From assembly GCA_025998875.1 (NCBI GenBank), contig AP024675.1, positions 693,589 through 757,588 of the forward strand: DNA of 64,000 nt. The letters are read 5' to 3'. Each line of letters opens with the position of its first letter. Within the stretch, counting starts at the first letter, position 1. Positions 1 to 6,539 of this stretch are shown one piece after another. Source of the DNA: Bacteroidota bacterium. GTDB lineage: Bacteria; Bacteroidota; Rhodothermia; JANXDC01. The notes under the pieces are model-generated. The model was not told where the DNA came from, did no database searches, and saw nothing but the letters and a program-made list of their open reading frames with translations. The position numbers and the translations under genes were made by a program.

Positions 1-373
1 CCTCGGAAAGGGCAGCCCACTGCCCCCGGGCGTGTAGCAGATACGGGATCAGGATCCCGATGGCGAAGAACAGTATAAGCGTCCCGGCTCCTGAGCCTAT
101 TTTGGTCCACAACACCCACCGACGGGGTACAGGCTGGGAGAGTATGAGCTCCAGGAAATCCCGCGTCTGGTAAAACCCCACCAGAGCCCAGAAAAGCGCC
201 ACCACGGGCACGATAAAAAGCACCACGTTGAGCAGGCCCACACTCACCCGAGCGGGATCGGAGGCGAAACGAAAAAGCCCCTCGGTAAGCAACAGGAAAA
301 AGGCCCCGTAGGCCCACACCCACCGACCCCGCAGGGCCTCTCGCACTTCATAGCCCAATAACCCGATCCACAT
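1..373 (-). CDS. nosY: NosY-like ABC-2 permease, N-terminal part (cut by window edge)
   Basis: Inner-membrane permease of the NosDFY machinery that works with NosF and NosD in maturing the copper centres of nitrous-oxide reductase. Only the first 124 codons are present; the frame is open to position 1. It begins MWIGLLGYEVREAL, an amphipathic N-terminus typical of ABC-2 permeases. Hydrophobic segments follow at about residues 24-34, 45-62 and 100-115, with the loop TRDFLELILSQPVPR between the second and third. The ATG at 373 lies inside the nosF reading frame (26-bp overlap), so the two are probably translationally coupled. The family call rests mainly on the hydrophobic pattern and on being last of nosD-nosF-nosY. 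Confidence 0.85.
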   Translation of the reverse strand, partial: MWIGLLGYEVREALRGRWVWAYGAFFLLLTEGLFRFASDPARVSVGLLNVVLFIVPVVALFWALVGFYQTRDFLELILSQPVPRRWVLWTKIGSGAGTLILFFAIGILIPYLLHARGQWAALSE

Positions 374-1094
374 GGAGCACCCCTCCTGTGTGAGCATCCA
401 GTAGCTGCACAATGGCCCCCTCCACGGTGCTCTCTCCTGTCCGGAGGAGCAACTCTTCCGGCGAGCCAGCGAAGTGCACCTCCCCGTCGAGCAGGAAAAC
501 GATCTGATCGGCCAATTCCTCCACCTCGGCCAACACGTGTGTGGTCAGCAAGAGCACCTTTCCCCGCTCACGCTCTTGAAGAATGAGATCCTTCAGACGA
601 GCCGCAGCCACCGGATCCAGGCCGGCGGTGGGCTCATCGAGCAAAAGCACCTCCGGATCGAACATCCAGGCCAGCAGGAGCGCCACCCGCTGTCGGGTTC
701 CCCCGGAGAGAATACGAAGGGGCTTATCCCAGACCGACTCCAGCCTGAAATAAGTCCTGAGCTCCTGGAGCCGCTCCGGGGCGCGCCGACGCAGCATCGT
801 GAGCATGGCCACGAGCTCTTGAACCGTGAGGTTCTCCGGAAAACGAGCGACCTGGGAGAGATATCCTATCCGATCCCGACACGCCCAGGCGCCACCATCG
901 AGGGGCACGCCGTTCAGGAAAATCTGGCCCGTATCGGGCTGTACCAGGCCCACGATGGACTTCAGCAACGTGGTCTTGCCAGAGCCGTTGGGACCGATCA
1001 GCGCGGTCACCTCCCCGGGCCGAAAAGTCACGCCCACGTTCCGCAACACGAGGCGCGAACCGAAACGCTTGCTCACACCACGCAGTTCGATCAT
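348..1094 (-). CDS. nosF: NosF, ABC transporter ATP-binding subunit
   Basis: Cytoplasmic ATPase that powers NosY/NosD during assembly of the nitrous-oxide reductase copper site. It is 248 aa. Visible motifs are Walker A GPNGSGKTTLLK (about residues 34-45), Q-loop LSQVARFPENLT, ABC signature LSGGTRQRVALLLAW, Walker B VLLLDEPTAGLDP and the switch His in LLLTTHVLAEVEE. The start overlaps the nosD stop as ATGA, and the 3' end overlaps nosY, so the three genes form one coupled transcript. Length and motif order are normal. The specific Nos assignment comes from the neighbours, since the ATPase alone would only be called CcmA-like. Confidence 0.93.
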   Translation of the reverse strand: MIELRGVSKRFGSRLVLRNVGVTFRPGEVTALIGPNGSGKTTLLKSIVGLVQPDTGQIFLNGVPLDGGAWACRDRIGYLSQVARFPENLTVQELVAMLTMLRRRAPERLQELRTYFRLESVWDKPLRILSGGTRQRVALLLAWMFDPEVLLLDEPTAGLDPVAAARLKDLILQERERGKVLLLTTHVLAEVEELADQIVFLLDGEVHFAGSPEELLLRTGESTVEGAIVQLLDAHTGGVLHVDRVIGL

Positions 1095-2335
1095 TTTCCC
1101 CCGTCCCGTATCCTGGGTTTTTCATCCTGCAAGATCTCCGGGGTGAAAACCGGCAAGATGCGCTCGACCAGTTCGAGCACCTGCAAAAAGAAGCTGTTGA
1201 GCAACAATAGGGCGCCGGGTGCCTGCTCAAGCACGTAGGCAGAGAGCCGCACAGGACGGTATGGCACATCGCCGTAGCCATCTCGATCCAGGTCGAAGCC
1301 CACATACCGACTCCAGTAATTGCCCTCGAAGACGTTGCCCACGTGCCGCGTGCCGTTCGTGGTCAGATCAAAACTGTTGCCCACGAAACGATTGTCCAGA
1401 AAACGGTTCTCCGTGCAATTGGCTAGCAACCGCACCGCCCATCCGTTGCGCTCCCAGGTGTTGCCTCGCAGGAGCAACCGATTCGAACCCTCGGCATACA
1501 AGCCGACAGTATTCTGCAGGAAGCGGTTCTGCTCTATACGGCTTTCGGATATGTCCTTGAGCAGAAGCCCGTATCCCGTAGCCCCTCTGTTATGGGCAAA
1601 CGTGTTTGCCCGCATCTCCACGCGCCGGGAGTACATCACGGCTACACCGGCGCCGTTGCGCACGAAGCTGTTTGCCTCGTATCGACACCGATCCGAGAAC
1701 ATGAAATGCAACCCATAGCGCACGTTGCTGTAGGCGCGGTTGCCGCGGATTTCGGAATCGGTAACGAATTCCAGATAGATGCCATCCCGGTGGGCGGTGA
1801 TTTCGTTGTCCTCTATGCGCAGATACCGCGCGTTCCAGGCATGAATGCCGTTTCCGGAGAAACTCTCCATGTGGGCCGGCCCATAGCATCGGTTCTGGGC
1901 CACCACGACCTCCTCGGCCCGGGCCAGATAAATGCCGAAGTAGGCATCCCGGATGAGGTTATTGAGCAGCAGAACCCGACGGGCGCCCTCCACCCGAATT
2001 GCGGCGAAATCTTCCAGACTGCCCGTCCCGACCCCCTCCAGAATCAACCCCTGCACCTGCACATCGTCTGCCCGGATGAGCAACACGTTGCGCTCCGAAC
2101 GGCCCGAAAGCACCGGCGCCCCTTCGCCGATGAGCCGCAAACCGGGGATGCGAATTTCCAGCTCGCCCTCTGCGTAGAAACCGGGCCGGATCCGGATCTC
2201 ATCCCCGGCTTGAGCCCTCGCGAGGGCTTCCCGCACACTGCGGTAAGGTCCCTGCGGGGAGACCAGTCGGACCTCGGCGTGGGCCAAAGAAACGAGGAGT
2301 ATACCGAGCAACCCTATAGTGATTTGCCGTACCAT
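1091..2335 (-). CDS. nosD: NosD, periplasmic copper-site maturation protein
   Basis: Periplasmic beta-helix protein needed for building the CuZ centre of NosZ. It is 414 aa with a Sec signal peptide MVRQITIGLLGILLVSLAHA. After that come parallel beta-helix (carbohydrate-binding/sugar-hydrolase, CASH) repeats rich in N-x-F/Y-x-x-N units, such as NNLIRDAYFGIYL and GNRAYSNVRYGLHF. The C-terminal signature GNYWSRYVGFDLDRDGYGDVPYRPV is typical of NosD. The last 45 residues include a hydrophobic, amphipathic stretch (LLLLNSFFLQVLELVERIL) that may contact the membrane or NosY. It overlaps the end of the nosL fusion by 22 bp and nosF by 4 bp. Confidence 0.95.
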   Translation of the reverse strand: MVRQITIGLLGILLVSLAHAEVRLVSPQGPYRSVREALARAQAGDEIRIRPGFYAEGELEIRIPGLRLIGEGAPVLSGRSERNVLLIRADDVQVQGLILEGVGTGSLEDFAAIRVEGARRVLLLNNLIRDAYFGIYLARAEEVVVAQNRCYGPAHMESFSGNGIHAWNARYLRIEDNEITAHRDGIYLEFVTDSEIRGNRAYSNVRYGLHFMFSDRCRYEANSFVRNGAGVAVMYSRRVEMRANTFAHNRGATGYGLLLKDISESRIEQNRFLQNTVGLYAEGSNRLLLRGNTWERNGWAVRLLANCTENRFLDNRFVGNSFDLTTNGTRHVGNVFEGNYWSRYVGFDLDRDGYGDVPYRPVRLSAYVLEQAPGALLLLNSFFLQVLELVERILPVFTPEILQDEKPRIRDGGK

Positions 2336-3369
2336 GTCGAACCCCGAACGAGCGCCAAGATCTCATCCCACCTCTCCAGGGGACGGCCCCCATAGCGCTG
2401 TAGCATAGCGTCTCGATCCTCGGGACGGGAGAAGGCACTGATCCCCAGCCCCATAGGGCTTCCCAGCCGCTCGCTATGCAGGAAATACGCCCCCTCGACG
2501 GGCAGAAGCGCCCCCGGACGGCTGAAATCCACCACCCAGCGGGAGCGCACCTCCTGCTCCGGAACCTGCCCGTGGAGCAGGAAAGCAGCCAGACACTCGA
2601 TGCTATCAAACGTGTACAGCCGACCCTTGCGAGTGAGCAACTCGGCCCCGTAACGGTCATCGGCAATCGTCATGCGACAATACACGCAGGTATCCTCCCC
2701 GATCCGAATGGGACGAGGCCCCTCCGAGCATCCCGATCCGAGGAAAATCAGCACCAGGGCCACCGGCACGGCTCTGGAAGCCGGGGTTCTACCTCTCTGC
2801 GCCTCCCGGATGTCGCACCCGAGAACGCACAAAGCCAGCAGCAACGAAGCAATAGCCAGCCACCCCCCCGGACCGGGAAGCGAAGTGGCCGTGATGTTGA
2901 GCAGTTGCTTGGAGCCGATCAGGGGAGGCTGATAGGCCATGCCGGGAATTTGAATCGGCGCGTTGGGATCCAGATTGTGTCCATACTCGTACCCCCAGCG
3001 CCAAAAATCATACAACCCCAACGCGGCCGTGACGGCAAAAACTCCCACCCAGAGCAGAGCCGCCCACTGGCGTCCGATCAGCGCAGCCCCCAACCCGAGG
3101 GCGATGAGCCCGGCCACGATCCAGGGCATATAGCGCAACTCCGGTATCGCATCCGGCTCGATGGGCCGCATACCGATATAGTGGTTGAGCGTGTTGATAT
3201 TGGGCAGATCATGTGGCCCTTTGCCGCGCACATCCCAGAGGTAAATGCGCAGCCCCAACCCCTCGGGATACTGGGGAGCCTTCAGATCGATATGCCACAG
3301 GGGCATCCGATACAGGGGCAGCAGCAACAGCGCGGCCACGGCCAGGAGTACTCGGTACAGGGGTTTCAT
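2314..3369 (-). CDS. nosL: Fusion of a multi-pass membrane domain with the copper chaperone NosL
   Basis: NosL delivers Cu(I) to NosZ. The C-terminal third has the NosL copper motif C-V-Y-C-R-M (Cys228, Cys231, Met233), followed by the usual RKGRLYTFDSIECLAAF and PMGLGISAF segments. In front of it, in the same frame, lie about 200 residues with membrane segments at roughly 3-20, 82-99, 102-118 and 170-184 and a conserved-looking extracytoplasmic part (NINTLNHYIGMRPIEPDAIPE). A short hydrophobic stretch ending in a lipobox-like LGSGC (Cys214) sits at the joint, just where a free-standing NosL has its lipoprotein signal. The start is the ATG at 3369, preceded by AGGAG 8 nt upstream; an upstream GTG at 3390 lies inside an intercistronic hairpin and is less likely. 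The length is 351 aa. Confidence 0.88.
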   Translation of the reverse strand: MKPLYRVLLAVAALLLLPLYRMPLWHIDLKAPQYPEGLGLRIYLWDVRGKGPHDLPNINTLNHYIGMRPIEPDAIPELRYMPWIVAGLIALGLGAALIGRQWAALLWVGVFAVTAALGLYDFWRWGYEYGHNLDPNAPIQIPGMAYQPPLIGSKQLLNITATSLPGPGGWLAIASLLLALCVLGCDIREAQRGRTPASRAVPVALVLIFLGSGCSEGPRPIRIGEDTCVYCRMTIADDRYGAELLTRKGRLYTFDSIECLAAFLLHGQVPEQEVRSRWVVDFSRPGALLPVEGAYFLHSERLGSPMGLGISAFSRPEDRDAMLQRYGGRPLERWDEILALVRGSTWYGKSL

Positions 3370-3387
3370 GGCGCTGTCTCCTATACA

Positions 3388-3422
3388 CACCGGGGGGCCG
3401 GTTTGAGGTCCGGCCCCCGGTG
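3388..3422 (-). other. Strong intercistronic hairpin between nosZ and nosL
   Basis: Arms CCGGCCCCCGGTG (3410-3422) and CACCGGGGGGCCGG (3388-3401) pair over 13 bp with one bulged G and an 8-nt loop. It lies 10 nt after the nosZ stop and just before the nosL ribosome-binding site. No T-run follows on the minus strand, so it looks more like an mRNA-stabilising or partly terminating element that would favour nosZ over the maturation genes than a full terminator. Confidence 0.7.
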
Positions 3423-3432
3423 CGCTTTTGAT

Positions 3433-5388
3433 CTACTGGCCGGGCTTGTTCCATGCCAGCGGCACATTGGATCCGGCCGGAGATACCCGCACATACCCCT
3501 GCATCTCCTGATGCAGAGCGGAACAGAAGTCCGTGCAGTAGAACGGGTACACGCCGGGCTTCTTGGGCTCCCAGCGCAGGGTGAGCGTCTCCCCGGGCAT
3601 GATGAGGAGCTCCGCGTTCGTACCGCCCTTGATGGCAAAACCGTGCGGAATATCCCAGTCCTGCTCCAGGTTCGTCACATGGAAGTAGACCACGTCCCCT
3701 ACGCGGATCCCTTCGATGTTGTCCGGCATGAAGTGCGAGCGGATGGCGGTCATGTATACGTGCACCTCATTGCCCCGGCGCTCCACACGGGCGTCCTGCT
3801 CCCGCTTGACCGCATGCGGGTGCTCGTTCTCCTCCAGCGGATAGATCTTCTTCTGCCGCTGCACAACGAGATCGGCCACAATACCCTGCGCATAGTGCGG
3901 TTCGCCGACCGTGGGGAAATCCAGCAACAGGCGCATCTTCTGGCCCGAGATATCGATAAGCTGGGCCGACTGCAGCAGCTCAGGACCCGTAGGCAGATAG
4001 CGGTCCTTGGTGATCTTGTTCATCGCCAGCAGGTATTTGCCCCACGGCTTTTTGGAATCCCCACCTGGAATCATGAGGTGCCCAATGGAGTAATAGGTCG
4101 GAATGCGATCCACCACCTCGAGCGTCTTGGGATTCCATTTGACGACTTCGGAGCTGACGAAGAAAGAGGTGTAGGCAAAACCCTTGTCGTCAAACTCCGT
4201 GTGCAGGGGACCCAGACCGGGCTTCTGCACCTCCCCGTGCAGAGCGGCCTCATAGCGAATAACCGGTATCCCGTCGATCTCGCCCTCGAAAGCCTTCTCC
4301 TGGATGGCCTTCTGGATCTTGGAGAAGGAGTATACCGGAATCACAGTGGCCAGCTTGCCGCCGCCAACGATGTATTCTCCGCTGGGATCCACATCTACCC
4401 CATGGGGAGATTTGGGGCAGGGAATCAAGTATACAAGACCGGGATGCTCTTTGGGATCCAGCATGATGACCTCGGTCTTGCGCTCCGAGAAGGCCATCTG
4501 CTTGCGTTCATCGAACCAATTGTGATAGTACTCCGCCGACCAGCGCTGCCCCTTGCCCTGGGAGATGAGCTCCTCGGCCAGCCGCCAGTTCACCGCGGCG
4601 ATGAAGTCTTTGTCGCGCTGGCTGGCGTTGATCTCCAGCAGAGAATAGGCCTGCTCGGAATTGTAGCAGGAGAAGAAGAACCACCCATCGGAGACGTTCT
4701 TGCCCGCATGGGCCAGATCGTAGTTGAAGCCCGGCATCAGGATCTGCCAGGCCAAGTCCATGCGGCCCGTCTGGGGATCCACCTTTACAAAGGTGATCGT
4801 GCCCCGAAAGTTCTGCTTGTACGTCTCAATGGGCACATCTCGCTGGGGAACGGGTACGCTGAAGCGCGTGGCCGCCACCACGTACTCCGTATTCGGCGTC
4901 ACGAACGGAGAGGCGTGGTTGCCTCCGGAATGCGGGATCTCCAGCATCTCCACCGTGCGAAAAGTGGCCAGATCGATCCGCGCAATCCGGGGCGTGTTGT
5001 TGGCGTTGATGAACAACCAACGACCATCAGGCACCCCGTCGGTCTGGGATAGCTCCGGATGGTGGCTGTCATCCCAGGGGACGAAACCGTTGGAAGTCAT
5101 CAACAGGGGCCGGGTCTCCTCCGAATATCCGTAGCCGTTCTCCGGATTGACGGAGAAGACCGGGATGATCCGAAGCAACCGCCCGCTCGGCAACCCGTAG
5201 ACGGACACCTGCCCGCTGAACCCCCCGGACAGAAAAGCATAGAACTCATCGTACTTGCCCGGCGGCACGTATACCTTGAGCGCCGCATCCTGATCGGCAG
5301 CCATCTTCGTGGCGGGACAGCCCGCAAACAGCCCCGCCAGCAGGCTCAGTCCCCCGAGCGCTGTCCAGATAATCGCCCTGTGCCTCAT
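3433..5388 (-). CDS. nosZ: Nitrous-oxide reductase NosZ, Sec-type (clade II)
   Basis: Multicopper periplasmic enzyme reducing N2O to N2, the last step of denitrification. It is 651 aa. The N-terminus MRHRAIIWTALGGLSLLAGLFAGC is a Sec signal with a near-lipobox (FAGC, Cys24) and no twin arginines, as in the clade II enzymes. A seven-bladed propeller follows, with CuZ-type histidines in DDSHHPE, HSGGNHASPF, CPKSPHGVDV, GPLHTEFDDKG, SIGHL and GEPHYAQG. The C-terminal cupredoxin domain has DWDIPHGF and the CuA ligands Cys618, Cys622, His626 and Met629 in FYCTDFCSALHQEM. A strong Shine-Dalgarno AAGGAGGG precedes the ATG. Nothing is missing from the catalytic set that I can see. The expected electron donor is the cytochrome encoded just upstream. 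Confidence 0.97.
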   Translation of the reverse strand: MRHRAIIWTALGGLSLLAGLFAGCPATKMAADQDAALKVYVPPGKYDEFYAFLSGGFSGQVSVYGLPSGRLLRIIPVFSVNPENGYGYSEETRPLLMTSNGFVPWDDSHHPELSQTDGVPDGRWLFINANNTPRIARIDLATFRTVEMLEIPHSGGNHASPFVTPNTEYVVAATRFSVPVPQRDVPIETYKQNFRGTITFVKVDPQTGRMDLAWQILMPGFNYDLAHAGKNVSDGWFFFSCYNSEQAYSLLEINASQRDKDFIAAVNWRLAEELISQGKGQRWSAEYYHNWFDERKQMAFSERKTEVIMLDPKEHPGLVYLIPCPKSPHGVDVDPSGEYIVGGGKLATVIPVYSFSKIQKAIQEKAFEGEIDGIPVIRYEAALHGEVQKPGLGPLHTEFDDKGFAYTSFFVSSEVVKWNPKTLEVVDRIPTYYSIGHLMIPGGDSKKPWGKYLLAMNKITKDRYLPTGPELLQSAQLIDISGQKMRLLLDFPTVGEPHYAQGIVADLVVQRQKKIYPLEENEHPHAVKREQDARVERRGNEVHVYMTAIRSHFMPDNIEGIRVGDVVYFHVTNLEQDWDIPHGFAIKGGTNAELLIMPGETLTLRWEPKKPGVYPFYCTDFCSALHQEMQGYVRVSPAGSNVPLAWNKPGQ

Positions 5389-5422
5389 GGTGGGCCCTCC
5401 TTTTTAAGGATTTTAGGATTTT

Positions 5423-5447
5423 TTTGTATACAAATCGTCCAAAAATA
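5423..5447 (-). promoter_or_regulatory. Candidate nosZ promoter with overlapping palindromic operator
   Basis: On the minus strand a -7 box TATTTTTG (plus 5440-5447) is followed at once by a perfect 12-bp palindrome TTTGTATACAAA (5423-5434), which would cover the transcription start. No TTG is present 23 nt upstream, so the promoter probably needs help or is weak. The leader to the nosZ ATG would be about 45 nt. Confidence 0.45.
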
Positions 5448-5464
5448 GGACCGAAGCACTATGG

Positions 5465-5926
5465 CTACTCCTCGCCGGCGGCCTGCCTGAGAAATTCCAG
5501 AATCGCCCGCGCTTCCTGTTCGGTGACGTTCTGGAAGGTCATCTTTGTCATGTATTCCTCGACCAGCTTCTGTACCTCGGGATGCCGCTCCTGCATACCC
5601 TCCGGGTTGAGGATCATGTTCATGATGTACTCCGGAGAGCGCCTGAGGGTGACCTCCCGCAACGGCGGCCCCACATAGCGCATGTCGAGTTTGTGGCAGC
5701 TGGTGCACTTCTGTTCAAAGATCACCTTACCCTGTTCGGCCAGGGTGGGGTCCACGGGACCGAGCTGCAACTTCTCCTTGATCGGTCCGATTTCCAGCTC
5801 AAGGGGTCTGGCCGCTACTCCTGTTCCATCAGTTCCCCCCGCCGGCTGTTCGGCCTTCGATCCTCCGCCACAGCCCATTCCCAGACCCAGAAGCAGTAGA
5901 AGAACGGGCAAACCGAGACGCTGCAT
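5465..5926 (-). CDS. Lipoprotein c-type cytochrome, likely electron donor to NosZ
   Basis: Monohaem cytochrome c, 153 aa, anchored to a membrane by a lipoprotein signal MQRLGLPVLLLLLGLGMGC (Cys19 in the lipobox). A flexible Gly/Glu-rich linker leads to one haem site CTSCH and a distal methionine region (TKMTF), which is the fold of small class I cytochromes. Clade II nos clusters often carry such genes (nosC-like), so electron delivery to NosZ is the natural role. It is the first gene of the operon. The ribosome-binding site AAGGAG lies 7 nt before the ATG. The gap to nosZ is 76 bp and contains a second promoter candidate. Confidence 0.9.
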   Translation of the reverse strand: MQRLGLPVLLLLLGLGMGCGGGSKAEQPAGGTDGTGVAARPLELEIGPIKEKLQLGPVDPTLAEQGKVIFEQKCTSCHKLDMRYVGPPLREVTLRRSPEYIMNMILNPEGMQERHPEVQKLVEEYMTKMTFQNVTEQEARAILEFLRQAAGEE

Positions 5927-6539
5927 GGCGACGCTCCTTGTGTTTCTTCAGTGAGTGATCACCCGCTTTCGCGGCTCGATCGCAAATAAACAACAGGCGG
6001 CAAGTCGATGCATGAAGGTTTTGTGAATTTCGGATTTTAAATTCTCGAAATCATTACTCCGCCTTCCCTCTCCTTCCGCCCCGCGGCCGGTGAGCGCGAG
6101 CATGGTGGGCTGGAGCGCTCCGAAACCCAAGGCGCCCTCTAAGCCCGGAGGCGGAGCCTACAAGTGCGGGTCAACTCTATGAAGGGCTGTGGCGGATCGA
6201 TGTGCCGATGCAAAGCAACGGGGGGACGGGCAGGCCTTCCGGAAAAGCAGATTTACGTGATCCCATCGGGCTCCGAGCGGAGGGCAAATTTGGGCACCTG
6301 TCGCGGGAGCGCTAGCAAGCCGGGTCCGGTCCTGTAGTTTCGCTACTCCACCGCGGGCCGATCGGGCAGGCTTTTCCGGATGCGTTTCTTCCCCCGATTT
6401 GACCACGCCCCCCGTGGAAGGCGTCCCCTCCCGGGGCTGAGGGCTGCGCATCCGGGAAGCGGTTAGAGGTCGAATTTTTGGAAACTCTCCAGTTTCGTCC
6501 GTAGGTTAGTAAGGCGGTCTGGTTGTGGAGGGTTTCGCT
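5927..6539. other. Non-coding gap of about 0.6 kb between the nos operon and the UbiA fusion
   Basis: Apart from the promoter elements at 5983-6051 I see no convincing gene. Frames here lack codon bias and recognisable protein. From about 6130 to 6480 the sequence is rich in possible stems: CCGGAAAAGC (6239-6248) pairs with GCTTTTCCGG (6370-6379), CTCCG-CGGAG pairs near 6270, and GAAACT-AGTTTC pairs at 6481-6496. The octamer GGGCAGGC occurs twice. It does not match tmRNA, RNase P, SRP RNA or a riboswitch I know. It might encode an unrecognised RNA or be a decayed gene. Confidence 0.4.
5983..6051 (-). promoter_or_regulatory. Candidate promoter and upstream operator of the nos operon
   Basis: Read on the minus strand, TTTATTTG (plus 5983-5990) matches seven of eight bases of the -7 box TAnnTTTG. 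No TTG lies at the expected -33 place. An interrupted palindrome with arms ATTTCG and CGAAAT (6027-6051, centre 6039) lies about 61 bp upstream of the predicted start, a common position for an activator. The pairing of box and palindrome is inference. Confidence 0.35.

Noticed and set aside
2476-5052. An 858-codon open frame on the plus strand opposite nosZ and the nosL fusion
   Set aside because: It lies wholly antisense to genes with clear family motifs, has no recognisable domain, and long antisense frames are expected in GC-rich coding DNA.
6220-6390. A possible riboswitch or known structural RNA
   Set aside because: I compared it by eye with cobalamin, TPP, SAM and c-di-GMP riboswitches and with tmRNA, RNase P and SRP RNA hallmarks; none fitted, so it is listed only as unexplained structure.
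6158-6451. A 97-codon minus-strand frame in the nos-UbiA gap
   Set aside because: Composition is Pro/Arg/Ala/Ser-rich like random GC-rich DNA; no ribosome-binding site or domain was seen.
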